Assembly: GCA_015039315.1 (NCBI GenBank)
Contig: WIDE01000075.1
Location: 99,047 to 163,046 of the forward strand
DNA: 64,000 bases
Reading direction: 5' to 3'
Source: Clavulina sp. PMI_390
Lineage: Eukaryota > Basidiomycota > Agaricomycetes > Cantharellales > Hydnaceae
The notes beneath the pieces are model-generated. The model had not been told where the DNA came from. It made no database searches and saw nothing but the letters and a program-made list of their open reading frames with translations. A program made the position numbers and the translations under genes. This document shows, piece by piece, positions 1 to 11,773 of the stretch. The stretch's first letter is position 1. Each line of letters begins with the position of its first letter.

Positions 1-820
1 GATATTCCTATAAGCATTGGTCTCTTACTATAGCAAACCGGTCAGCAGGGATACTTATTTGAAAAGCATTACACGCGCCAAGCACATCTTGGCGGCCAAG
101 CCACCATCTTACATGGCTCAAGAAACACGGCCATACGTCCTGTCCACTTCACAGCATCGCGAGTGTTTTGATAGAGGTCATATGCCAGGCTCACTTGGAA
201 AGTTGAGCAATTAAATCGTATTGCATACCAGTAGTAAGAGAATCGATCTCAATATGTTGGAAAGCGCAAAGTGCCACCCAATATGTATCCTGTATTGAAT
301 GTAGTGTAAAGCGAGAGTCTCTTTTATGCGTATATCATCAATGAACATGAATTTTGATAATCACAGCCCACTACATTTGTGAGACCGGCCAACATGACGA
401 TCAGCTTCCCGCTACTCAACGAGCATAGTCTAGCAGCCATGTTTACTCAGCCAGAGAATTCAACGCGGGGGGTCATTGCCATAGCATGATTTGCTGGGTT
501 ACCAACGCTTGGATCCCTTGGCTTCCAGCGGGCTGTTCTTCCATGACAATTACCCGAGAAGTAGCGCCATATTATTGATTCTATTTCACTAACTCGAATC
601 CATTTGCCAACCTGGATCATCAAACCTTGATGGCTGCCCATTTACGTTCCAATAGCACTAACGCTGATTGCAAGCTACAAAAAGCCGCCCTTCGAAAGGA
701 AACACACCACTGGTTGCGCGTCCCCTCCCTCATCACTAACCTCAAGCTTATCCTGGGGTAATATCACCCCTATCACCCTACTGCCCATTGAAAATCTCTT
801 CTGACGATCCGGTAGTTGCG
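1..820. other. Intergenic, no gene recognised
   Basis: No reading frame with family resemblance or consistent splice sites was found. The last ~100 bp are the pyrimidine-rich leader of the first membrane-protein gene. Confidence 0.5.
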
Positions 821-2067
821 ATGTCGAACCTCCCGGCTCTTTCTCGGCTCCCTGTGCTTAGTGAGTCACTTGTTTCTCTCTTCCCGGCGACAATGGTGGA
901 CCAGTTATTACTTACGATAGCTCATAGCTGTTACCCTAATGTTCTCTCTCATCGTCCTCGGTCGGTTTGTTCTCGCTGCTTCCTCATCCCGTTCTAAGTA
1001 GCTTCTTACCCAGGTCTTGACGCGAACCTCCAGCACAAAGTGCCTCGTGTACTCGACGACCTGAACGAGAGTGCTGGATATTCATACTTCCCCGTCGAGG
1101 CCCCTTTATCGTTTGCTAGACTTGGTATTGCTACCGCAGTCCTCACAGTCCTCTCACTTATCCCAATGTGCGTATCACATGATATCCCAGATTACACGAA
1201 GCCTCCATATTTCTGGTACATTCCTCGCTGATCCCGCTGTTTGGTTTATTACTCTACACCACTTATCCACATCAAATTGCCATTCAACGATGGATAAATT
1301 CACATTTCGCTTTTCTTCCGGCACTTCTGCAATCCTGGTATGGTGTCTGACGACGTCATATCCACCGCCGGCGTCACGATTATGCTTCTTGGTGCCAATA
1401 ATCTGCCCTCCGCCGTATCTGACCGGATATCTCATCTACCAAATATCTTTGCCACTCGCTTCTCCTTCATGGCTACTGCTTCCTTGTCCTTCCCCGGAAT
1501 CTCATGTTCCACTTCACGCGCAAATATGCGGAACATAGGGTTGTGATTGACCTCATTCGAAAGGGATCAGTGACATCAATGATTGCTGTTGAGCTCGGCT
1601 GGCTTGGATTTCTGTGGATTATGTGGCTGGGTGTGTTAATTTCCTCTTTTGCACGCTCATTATATTGACGGATTCCGGACTTCAACCAACCTACTCGACC
1701 ACCAATACTGATAGCCACTGCTGCCGATGCCGCATCCAATAAAGGTTGCTCTAGTGATTTGGTTTCCGCCATGGAAGCGCTCGAAATCAACGATATGGCT
1801 TCGCTTTGCTCACAGTTCCGAGCCGCTGAGGCATTTTCCTTCCTCATCTGGCTCATCCTCTTAAGCTATTGGACCCTCCTTCTTGTATTCTCTGTCATGG
1901 GCCACATAGCAGGAAATAAGGAGGTCTGGACGACCGGGGTTAGTGATGTCAACTTCACGAGTGGCGGCGGTGTGGCGGCCCCACCCGCCACACGCCCTCC
2001 GATTGTGCCAGGTGGGAGAGCCATGCACGAAATACCTGTGTCATACCCCCCACCTCAAAATGTTTGA
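821..2067 (+). CDS. MARVEL-like four-TM membrane protein, copy 1
   Basis: Predicted integral membrane protein of ~230 aa with the layout of fungal MARVEL-type proteins; its role is unknown. I read five exons: 821-860 (MSNLPALSRLPVL), 928-960 (TM1, ending IVLG), 1014-1167 (extracellular loop plus TM2, ending LSLIPM), 1539-~1630 (VVIDLIRKGSV then TM3 ELGWLGFLWIMWL) and a last exon from about 1712 to the stop. The last exon holds TM4 and the hydrophilic tail ending PPPQNV. Two loop Cys (GCSSD, LCSQF) precede TM4, as in the paralogues. The intron between TM2 and TM3 is unusually long (371 nt), and a small extra exon inside it cannot be excluded. It is the first of three same-strand paralogues. 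Coding, family topology and exon phases are consistent; the MARVEL assignment rests on topology and the LGWLGFLWIMWLATAA-like TM3. Confidence 0.7.
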
Positions 2068-3272
2068 GCTGTGCGCATCCCGTGTCTCTACTATGCCTCT
2101 TTTAGTTGTACACATCAGCCCGCCGTTTAGTGGCAATTGGATATGCTTCGTTTGGATGACATAAATAACTTGCTTTCCACTATCGGATATCTGCGAGCGT
2201 CAATTTGTGCCTGGCCGGCATTCACTATGCATGCATATTTCATCACAGACGTGATCACAAGCGCTCTTCGCAAGCTGTTCCCTACAATCTTGCTTGCTGA
2301 TTACTTGCATTTAACAAGAGTATGGAGGCGACCTCTGCTCAATATTCGGGTATTGTTGTCGCAGAATCAAGCTGAGCGCTGCCGGTTCTCTCGTCCGGTG
2401 TGTGCCTGAAATTTGGAGAGCCTGCAATTGACGCGGTTTAGGGGCGGAAGGGCAAATTTGGAATGTATGCACATGTGTCAACAAATATTTCACTCTCGAC
2501 TCATATCAGCGCATGGATAGCCCAAGCGTACCTTGGCGCCAAGGCCCTTTTTGGAAGACTCAGATATTGAGCCCATCTCGGCCTCAAGCCCTCCCAAGAA
2601 CGGGAGTAATTCACTACATCAATGCTTTGTGCGGGGTTAAATTCAATCATCCAGGCCTCTGAGTCTGGATTAGAGAATTCCTACTAAAACGATAGATTGA
2701 GAAGGTTTCATTGAGTGCTCTGTTCGTTCATGTCTTTCGGGCCCTTAGTGCTTTTACGAACCTCGCCAACGTCTAAAGGGCAAGATGATGCCACGTGTGT
2801 GCGTGGTTGGTATCAGGCTCGATCAACTGGATTGGCTATCTTGTCACAAAAGGATAACTGCTACAGCATCCAATTGATCGAGGCTTGCTACTGGATGAGA
2901 GCGAGGTCTGACTAGGTCATGTTTATCTTTTCAGGATTTATGCCAACTAGACTACAGCCCTTTTGAGATGTCTGGATCCAGCTGGCTACTCCTGCATGAC
3001 AATTGGCTGAGAAGTTTTGCAAGTGTCCTGGTTCTATTTGAGAAATCGAAATCAATTCACTGATTTCCAAGCCTGAAGACTGATAGCTACTGCTCTTACG
3101 TTATTTTTGGATAGACGCTGCCAGCTAGGTATAAAAGCCGCCTTCAGCATCTAGAATTCGACCTTAAGCCCGCGTCTCTTTCCTCTCCGTGGAGCACAAG
3201 CTCGCCTTGCCTTGAAATCCCTCTATCCGTCGTACTACTTGAGATTTCCATTCTGAACGCTCCATCATAGCA
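2068..3272. other. Intergenic between membrane-protein copies 1 and 2
   Basis: Nothing coding was recognised. It carries the TATA element and leader of copy 2 at its right end. Confidence 0.5.
3130..3137 (+). promoter_or_regulatory. TATA box upstream of membrane-protein copy 2
   Basis: TATAAAAG lies 136 bp before the copy 2 start codon and is followed by a CT-rich leader. The spacing is typical for a regulated fungal promoter. Confidence 0.5.
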
Positions 3273-4515
3273 ATGAATAACCTGCCAGCCCTCGCTCGGC
3301 TACCAGTGTTCGGTGAGCCCCTCACTCCCCAGCCTCTCAAAGACACTGATTGACGAAGCCATTCATCCTCATCTGTAGGCGTTGCACTGCTCTTCTCTCT
3401 AATAGTTCTAGGTACTCTATCTTCTCAAAATTTCTCCCGTCTTGTCAACTCAACATGTTCCTTCAGGCATTGACGCCGACTATGACCACAAATATTCCAA
3501 GATTCACCAGATCGACCTACTCGGATTCCCTATTGGAGATTATCTCCCTTCTCCCTCGTTCCCCAAAGTCGGTATCGCAACTGCAGTCCTCACCATGGTC
3601 TCTCTCGGTCCAATGTGCGTATTATCCAGCTGCTGTTGGCTGTACAGCATTTTCGTATTTCGAATTTATTTTGCTAAACCCTGTTTAATTTGCTTTGTTC
3701 CTCGCCTTGGCGTCTGTGTTGCAAATCTCATCCCGATTCTGATTGTAAATTGACGATATTGCATTTGATATCTTGCCGATATCCTTTGGCATCCTGCTCC
3801 TTGCATGTGATCTTGATGTCTGGTCATGATCCTCTGTATTTTGCTCTGTGAACATTGACTCAATCGCTGTGGGGCATAACCGGAATATCTCATGCCAAAT
3901 ACATCCGTTCTGGTTCGATCTGCCTCGTTGTCACCGCTCGGGAACCTTGCCTACCCAATCCCTCTCCTATACCCTTTTTGAACGTCAATAACTCGTAACT
4001 TGCGCTCATCTGTCATATAGGCTTGTGATTGACCTAATCCGCAAGGGTTCGGTCACTTCCTTCATCGCTGTTGAGCTTGGTTCGATCGGATTCCTCTGGG
4101 TCATGTGGTTGGGTATGTCAACTCTTCATCCGTTATCTCATTGAAGAAGCATCGCGCACTTCAATTATCACTGACCTTGATTCAAATAAACTCACTAGCC
4201 ACTGCTGGTGATACTGCGGCCTATGGCTCCTGCCCCAGCTCTGCAGGCTCAATCTGCTCTGAATTTCAAGCAGCCGAGGCTTTCTCCTTCCTCACATGGC
4301 TCATCCTTATGGCATATTGGATTCTCTTATTGACGTTCTCCATCATGGCGCACATGTCCGGAAACCACGACGTCTGGATGTCCGCGGTCAGTGATGTCAG
4401 CTTTACGAGCGGCGGCAGTGCGGCTACCCAACCCGCCACCAGCTATCCCGCTGTACCAGGAGAGAAGCCCATGCACGAGATACCTGTGTCGTACCCCCCG
4501 CCTCAGAACGTTTGA
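3273..4515 (+). CDS. MARVEL-like four-TM membrane protein, copy 2
   Basis: Paralogue of the gene at 821 with the same exon plan. Exon 1 encodes MNNLPALARLPVF. A short exon carries TM1 (GVALLFSLIVLG). The third exon holds a longer charged/aromatic loop (DADYDHKYSKIHQ...) and TM2 (KVGIATAVLTMVSLGPM). A long intron of ~420 nt follows. The next exon is LVIDLIRKGSVTS plus TM3 (ELGSIGFLWVMWL), and the last holds TM4 and the tail ending YPPPQNV. Cys residues flank the TM3-TM4 loop (GSCPSSAGSICSEF), suggesting a disulfide. The tail, with GGSAATQPATSYP, is soluble and probably cytoplasmic. It has a TATA box upstream, unlike the paralogues. Function is unknown; membrane organisation is an inference from the MARVEL-type topology. 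Confidence 0.7.
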
Positions 4516-6458
4516 GCTGTGGGCATCCAGTGTGTCCCCTGGCTAGCGTGGGGCGTGGCGTACGACGAGTGTTCGTACGACGCGCTAAATAACTCATTGA
4601 TCCTCATCATCTGCTATATCCCTCAATCTCCTCCATTCTTGTATATAATATTCTTTTCAATCCCTGACTCCTACTTTTTTCCTCTCGCGGATGCGTCGAA
4701 TCCTATACCTCGCCTCCTCGTATCTAGTCAATTGAATGCTGCCACTGCGGAAAGAAAAATCTGGGGGCGATCCTAAACGAATCATGTTGCTCCTGAAGAA
4801 TCTCTTTAAATATGACACTGCTCTGTACGGTGCCAAGCCAGGATTCCCACTTTCGCTGAGGCAATTCCTAATCTGATCAATAAAGGCGCCATTCTTCATG
4901 AGGGCAAGATCTCCAGATTGAGTGCGCATCGTCGGTTTGCAAATAGCCAGGATCCACATACTACTCGGACAGCGAGCTGTCTTGAATGAGGCACCCACAC
5001 AGCGACAAGGCTGGCTGAAACTCTTTTCTGTCTTTCCTCGTGATTTCCGTCTGTGTCGCTGGGCATGTCAAGTCTAAGGAGGGGTAGAAGAGCGATTGGG
5101 CTGCTCGGGCTGCCCAGACCAGGGAAAAGCCAGCTTATTCAAGAGTACTCAATGTTCTCTTGGAATCGCTCTCTCAGTGTATTGAATGTTTGGATACCTA
5201 ATAATCCCGATGCGCAGCTTATCTTTCAACAGCAGGTGAGTCATGTATGTCATTCCAGCTTTGAACGAGACTTTGGCTTCTGGCCCTTGGAAGGTCCTCC
5301 AGCAGAAAAATCCATAGCCTCATGATTCCGCTGCTTGATGCCAGTAAGTACGTTGGGATAAATGAGGTGTACTAGGTGCTATCTTAATCCTTGCTATATT
5401 TAGCGGCGCATAGGGTGGGATCTGTGCCTGATGGGAGGTTATTCATTATCGTCTCAATGCTCATGCAGTTTGAGTGATCCCATATCAACACGGCATCCAG
5501 TGAGCGGACTTTCTAGCTCTCTCCGGGTTTCTTCTACGCAATGCGCCTGAAATTTCTCGTATCACGGTTTGTCCTAAGCGCTCGCCTGTTTCACGGAGGT
5601 GACTATAGCCCGATCTGTGCCGGATTCGATGCGGAAGCCTTGTTGGGGGAGGACGCCGCTGATGTAGATGGCAAGGGCCCGGAGGCGAGTAAGGATCAAC
5701 GGCTTCGGTTGTTAGACGGAAGGCTGTGTTGTGTGAGTAGTCTATTTGGGCTGTATATATATCCGCCACCCCTAATTATCGCAAAGACCATGACGACAGA
5801 GCATGCCAAAAACGTGTCGGGGTCGACAAATCCCGACTATGACTGCGGATTGCACGGAGCTAGTAAGAGTCATCCAATATTGTATCGACATGGATGTTGT
5901 GATGAGCAAACGTGCAACGGCTATGGCTTGGTCAATGGGTGCACGAAAAAGGCAAAAGGTGGAGCGCCTGTGACATCACGCTGTCAAAAGATTAAGCGGC
6001 AGTCACGCACAGCTGATCTCGAGTAAAGCCAAGCTTTCATCTCTACCCTCACCTACTCTACGGGATTCAAATGGGCTCAACGCCCGAACACCGTTTTTTA
6101 CGTCGTCGGTGTCACCAAGGCTGTGAGGAGGATGAGGGGGCGTGATGATGATCAGGACGGTCTTAGCAGGGCTGTGCGACAAGACAGTTGACTTGTGAAT
6201 TGCCGCTCCCTCGTCCATTCAGTTTACAAGATCCAATTCAGTTAGCCAATTCAAATCTTGGCGAACCTTGCCAATTCGTGCTTGCTCGGGACAGATGCTG
6301 GGCTCTGGATACAAAAAGGCATCACTTTGGGCAGAACAGCAACCGTATTCCTCCTTCACGCCTCATAACCAGCCTCGAGCCAGCCTTGCTCCAGCGTCTA
6401 TTTCACCTTACCAGCCGTGCTACCTACCCGACCACCTCTTGAACGCTAGATAACTGCA
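4516..6458. other. Intergenic between membrane-protein copies 2 and 3
   Basis: About 1.9 kb without a frame I can connect through splice sites or relate to a family. The stretch near 5540-6026 is open on + for 161 codons, but its composition and lack of any domain do not support a gene. Confidence 0.4.
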
Positions 6459-7836
6459 ATGGCCAACATTCCTGCTCTCGCACGGCTGCCCGTCTTTGGT
6501 GAGTCACTTCGTGTTTCTTTTCCCGACGAATTGTCTGACTTGGAGGCCTGTCATCTTTGCCTATAGCCCTAGTCCTCATTTTCTCTCTCGTGGTGCTGGG
6601 TACGTCCTCTCGGTGTAGTCCTCTCCTGCACCTGCGACTCATTCACATTTTCACTTTCGACCTCAGGGCTTGATGCACATTTCGACAGCGAATTCTCTGG
6701 CTCTACCACCCTCTTCGGTATCACATACACTTACTCTGCTCCAGGATTTAGCAAGCTTGGTATTGCTACTGCTGTCCTCACGCTTGTGTCCCTTATCCCA
6801 ATGTGCGTATCGCCATCGTGTCGTACGATTGATCGACACCTCCGTATCTCCACTGGAATTCAACTGACTGTTTCCCATCCCCTGTTGCACATGACCACTG
6901 GTTGCAATCCTCAATTGGCCCACCAAAACACTATATTACCAAAACACTATATTGGCAATCCAACGAATTGGATTTTCCCATTCATCCTTGGTCCTCCACA
7001 ATCCCATTTGAAATGCAATTGGCACCGCCTCCTCTCTACCCTGGCGACTTGGTTATCGTTCTTCGTGTTCCTGCTTTGCACACACTCTTGGATACACGTT
7101 CGCCCTTTGGGGTGCTGTGGAACCCCCTTCCACCACACATTCATTCACCTTTACATCCATCTGGCCCTACGACATTCTCACCTCCCTTGGTGTTCTCAAT
7201 GGCCATACTGTGGTACAAACTGACTCATCGTCGTCATTGGCGTCAATCTTTGAACGTGATCTACTGGGAAACTTCATCTCCTTCGACTGTCTAATTGCTT
7301 TCCCCATCGTTCCTCCTACATACCTTGTCAAACAATAGGCTCGTGATTGACTTCATCCGCAAGGGTGCGCCCACGTCCTTGATTGTCGTCGAGCTCGGCT
7401 GGCTTGGTTTCCTCTGGATCATGTGGCTGGGTATGTGCCTGCTTTTTCCTTGTTATCCTGCATCCCAACTAACAAGAATCTCGTGGACCCTCACGCTCTC
7501 CTCATCCCCCGTTCAACAGCCACTGCCGCGGATACCGCTTCGTTTGGCTCCTGCTCTGATTCTGGGAACTCGTTCTGCTCCCAGTTCCAAGCCGCCGAGG
7601 CTCTCTCTTTCCTCACCTGGCTGCTCCTCATGGGCTACTGGATCCTCCTGCTCGTCTTCTCCGTCATGGCGCACTCTGCGGGTAACCAGAACGTCTGGAT
7701 GACCGGTGTCAGCGACGCCGAGTTCACCACCGGCGGTGTCAACCACGGTCCCGCCATGGGCCATGCTGGTGTTGTTGGTGGTGAGAAGCCTGTTAGCGAA
7801 GTCCCCGCCACCTACCCCCCACATTCGAACGTCTGA
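6459..7836 (+). CDS. MARVEL-like four-TM membrane protein, copy 3
   Basis: Third same-strand paralogue and the best preserved in codon use. Exon 1 is MANIPALARLPVF. Exon 2 is TM1 (ALVLIFSLVVLG). Exon 3 starts GLDAHFDSEFSGSTTLFG and ends with TM2 (KLGIATAVLTLVSLIPM). After an intron of ~530 nt come VIDFIRKGAPTS and TM3 (ELGWLGFLWIMWL). The final exon starts TAADTASFGSC, has the paired Cys loop, TM4 (SFLTWLLLMGYWILLLVFSV) and a tail with EKPVSEVPATYPPHSNV. The long intron is at the same place in all five copies and contains a short block (GGAAATGCAATTGG-like) also seen in copies 4 and 5, so an alternative small exon there is possible. Role unknown; plasma-membrane or vesicle localisation is inferred. 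Confidence 0.75.
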
Positions 7837-8751
7837 GTGTGCGGCCCCACTGTCCTCTCTTTATGTATCGCTGTTGCGAGTGCGGGTGTGGCGCGACGAC
7901 CGTGGCGCGCGACTGGTTTCTCGAGCCCAACCACAACCACGTTTCCGGAATCAAAGCATCCTCTTTCTTGTTTTTCTCTTTTATTTGTTTCTCTCAGCGC
8001 TTCCCGTCGATAGCCCCCTGCATTTTCCGCTCCACCTCCCATCTTCCTTCTCCGTTCGCCTTGAAGTCGAGTAGTGCAGTATACCTCCCCTCTGACCCCC
8101 TCGCATTCTCGTTCTTTCCAGGCGAGCTGGCCCGTGTCCTTCTTCCACCCCCTGCTCAATCAAAGCTGAAGCAAAGTGCTTGCTTGCAAACTACGATTCT
8201 GCAATGATATTAACCATCAAAACTTTCCATGTCTGCCTGATCCTTGGTGCTAACATGAAAATAATCTCGGAAGAGAATGCTAGCTTATCGTCGCTGGGTA
8301 CCGTACCATGGCAGTGGAATTCGTCCACTAAAGCTTCACACCCTGAACCATTCTTCCGGCTCGCTCAATCATAACGCTTCGTTCACGGCTGTGGGTCAGA
8401 CGGACGTCAGACTGAGTTAATAAGTTTGAATTTTCTTTTGCGTCGCAGAGTCTGTGTCCAAGTGGCTAGAGATCAGGTACAAAACACTTTATTATACAAC
8501 AAGTGGTGAAAGATGAACAGTTGTTTGGTGGAAGCTTCCCCGATAAGAAAGTCTTGACGAGGAGAACGTAGTAGATGGTCTACACTGGGGAATCATGAAT
8601 ACGTCGACGATGATGATAAGAAATAAATCAATGATGAGGTCTATCTGGAATATGTTGCAGCCTCGTCAGTCGCGCGCCACGATCGCCGCACGACGAATTA
8701 TACTTGATATGCGCTTAGAGCGTGCATAGTTATTGCTTGGGCGATATGACG
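7837..8751. other. Convergent 3' intergenic between copies 3 and 4
   Basis: Pyrimidine-rich 3' flank of copy 3, then from about 8190 the left part of the 2.9 kb duplicated segment. No gene recognised. Confidence 0.5.
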
Positions 8752-11095
8752 TTACGGGTATGTCGCTCCTCCCACACGGGCATGGCGCATAGAGGGCCCA
8801 CTGACGCTATCGCTCGCGAACTCCGCAACGGTGACACCCGTGAACCACACTTCGCTGTTACCCATCGAATGTGCCCGAACAGAGAAACCGAAGAGGAGGA
8901 ACCAGTAAATCATGAGGATAACCCAGGTTAAGAGAGAGAACGCCCAAGCTGTTCGGTACTGGGCGCAGAATGATGTAAATGCGTTGTCGCAGGAATCGGG
9001 GATGAACCACCCATCACCAAACTTGGTAGTATAAACAAACGTGGCTATTGGATATGTCGTAGCCGCGAGGATGTGATGGTTTATATATGGGTTTCGCTCC
9101 GTCAGCAGATTGGCCCAGGCGTTGAGAGAAGAAGGTACTAACTCAACCACAAGATCCAGAGGACCCCGATCCAGCCTAAGTCGGCAACGACAAAGGAGGT
9201 TGGGCCACCTTTATGAATAAAATCAATCATGAGCCTGTTTTCAAAAAATTTCAGGCGGCGTAGGTCGAAGAAGGGATGGCAAGGAAGGGGAGAAAATCAA
9301 GGCAGTCCATAAGCAATCAAGATTTGTACCATCATTTCGCAAATCGTAGATATTCCAGGAAGCACCGCCCCAGCAGCGAACAACAGGTCATGTGCCAAGC
9401 AAATGCGCCAAGCAAAGGGTCGGCGCCAATTGCATTTCCGATTAAATGAAGAGTCGATAGCGATGTCAACAATGTGGAGGCACGAAATATGAATGTCAGT
9501 TCAATTGGCCCATTGATCATGTAGCCGCGCGCAACCCGGTCCGCGGGGGGGTTAGGGGGGAAGGAAAAATCCAGTTAGTAAATGCACATAAGGTATGGAG
9601 GTGCTGAGCATGATACGATGCAGTGCGCACATTAAGCTGAGGGAAAGAATAGTTATAGCAGCAGTCGCAAGAGCAAGCTTCGAGAAGAGCGGTGCAGGTG
9701 GATAGACCATTCCATAGTCGAAGTAGTAGAATGGGCGAGTGAACTCTTCAGCAAGGTGGGCATCGATCCCTGAGAGAGTGCTGGTGTCAAACGAGAAGAA
9801 AACGAGGAGAAAGAAAACTGATGCGAGACAACGGACCGAGGACTATGAGAGAAAAAAGAATCACAAGGACTGAGAGTTTTCGTCAGGTCAGTCATCATCG
9901 TAGACGGAGAGAAGATTTTGACTCACCGAAGACAAACAAGCGGGCTTGAGCGGGGGTGCTCGGCATACCAGATATCTAATGTGACGATCAGGATGATGGA
10001 CGGCTCAGGCGACTTGACCGTGAAGCGCAACAAACTTGATGGTGCAGGGGGAAGCAAGTAGGGGCGAGGCAGTCACTGCGCCTCTTCAAGGGATCCTTGT
10101 TTGGATGCTGTGTCTCGTATCCGGTATCAGCTCCCGAAAATTGGGGAGTGCGGGTGTTGGAGCTAATGAGTTCACCTGAGTTAATTATCTGAATGGGTAT
10201 AGAACCAAGTCTGTTGGCTCGCTATTTGCTTGACTTCGAGATAAACAGCTAAGAGATAGTGAGACCAACATAGTGGTAGGATCAATGATTGTTTGGTGGA
10301 TCAAAAGTGGGGAAGCTCAGAGGTGAATTGTGGCCGCACACGTATCAAGGTCAAGCAGCATTCTCATACTTTCATATCACCTAGCATGAAGCAGTTGACC
10401 AAGGTATTTTACAATTTATGACGAAGTTTCCAATATAATAGCGTTTCAGAGAGTACTCGGATCGCTGATCATAGCCCATTACGTTCATTCACAAGGTGGT
10501 CCACACCTGTTGTGCTTCGCGTGAACACATGTATTGTTCGGTAGCAGCAAGGGACGGTCGAAATCATGATTATGCGCAGGCATGGTCTCAAAAATTATGG
10601 GGTTGGGCTACTCTAAATCCCTAAAGGCCCGTGCGTATGCCTCTAAGACGCGAGCTATTGCGGCAGCTTAGCCGGGATGGGAACCCAATAGTCGTAGGTA
10701 AGATTAGTGACGACAAGTTGAAGAAGGAAAGCGGCACAGCGCGAATGATCACTATAGTAATCTAAGAATCTGTGATGCTGTCGGATGGCAGTGGTGGTGA
10801 CGGTTGGAGTAAGGCATTTTCTGCCTGTACAGTGGCACGTGACCATCAGGTGGCTGTAGTGCTGCCGACCCATGCCGCTGTGGCCGTGTTCAAGGCAGTC
10901 ATGCCCTTCTTGGCCATCTTTTGCTGCACCGCCATATCATCAGGAGAGGTCCTAATCGGCGAAAATCGTGAGAAGTTCCAACTACAACCAATGCAACTGG
11001 CAGGACACAGAAAATGCAACCACTCGCTCTCCTCTGTACCTCTCTTCTACCAATAACTTAGCTTACTACCTCCCGCTGACGTCCCCTGAAGAAAC
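8190..11095. repeat. 2.9 kb segmental duplication, unit 1
   Basis: Order and sequence match 11120-14030 with an offset of ~2930 bp. Both begin with CTACGATTCTGCAATGA, then the block around CTGATCCTTG / CCGATCCTTG, and a minus-strand membrane-protein gene. Both continue through TCAAGGGATCCTTGTTTGGA (10088 and 13055) and end near a GCTTACTACCTC / GCTTGCTGCTTC block. Divergence is moderate, with many substitutions and small indels, so the duplication is not recent. Confidence 0.7.
8752..9966 (-). CDS. MARVEL-like four-TM membrane protein, copy 4
   Basis: Minus-strand paralogue in duplication unit 1. It starts MPSTPAQARLFVF at 9966, a different N-terminus from the plus-strand copies (MSNLPALARLPVF type). 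TM1/TM2 exons lie around 9900-9600. TM3 follows 'IDFIHKGGPTSFVVADLG' near 9150-9230. The last exon includes CDNAFTSFCAQYRTAWAF, TM4 (SLLTWVILMIYWFLLFGFSV) and a short tail ending RVGGATYP. Compared with copies 1-3 the tail is shorter and lacks the GG/Pro-rich region. It faces copy 3 tail to tail. The exon structure between TM2 and TM3 is uncertain. Confidence 0.6.
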
Positions 11096-11773
11096 GAGTA
11101 ATGATAAAACGCCGATGTTGGCTCTACGATTCTGCAATGAAATTAATCATTAACACATTCTATGCCTGCCCGATCCTTGTTGTCAACATGAAGGGAATCT
11201 TGGAAGAGAACACCAACTGACCTTATCGTTACTGTGTACTACGCCATTGCTGTAGAATCCACCCGTAGGGCTTCTCACTTGGCTCATTATTCCTACCCGC
11301 TCAGCCCATCTACACCGTCATAACGCTTCGCTTATGGCTGTGGTGGTGGTGGTAGTGAATTCTCATTTATTAGTCGTTGTAAGCTGCGAGCGGCTGTGGA
11401 TTACCGATAACGGCCATGGACGTCTGATTGAGTCGAGAAGCTTGAATTTTTTAGCGTTATAAATCTGCGTACAAGTGGCCGGAGATCAGGTGTGAAACTA
11501 TTTTATACAACAAGTGGTGAGAAATGAGCAGCTATTTGGTCAAAACTTCCGCGATAAGAAAGTCTTGACAAAGAGGAAAGGAGAATTGAGCAGACGGTCT
11601 ACACTGGAGAATCATGGACGTAACAACTACGACGACGATGAGAAATAAATCAATGATGAGGTCTATCTGGATTACGTTGCAGCCTCGTCAGTCGTGCGTC
11701 ACGATCGCCGCACGACGAATTATACATGGTATGCAATTAGGGCGTACATCGCTATTGCTTGGGCAATATGTCG
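9967..11773. other. Intergenic within the duplicated segment
   Basis: Upstream region of copy 4 plus the start of duplication unit 2. No frame could be assigned; similarity to 12932-14030 is at DNA level only. Confidence 0.5.

Noticed and set aside
5541..6026. 161-codon plus-strand open frame between membrane-protein copies 2 and 3
   Set aside because: No signal, domain or repeated motif, and no paralogue near the other copies; a chance frame is more likely.
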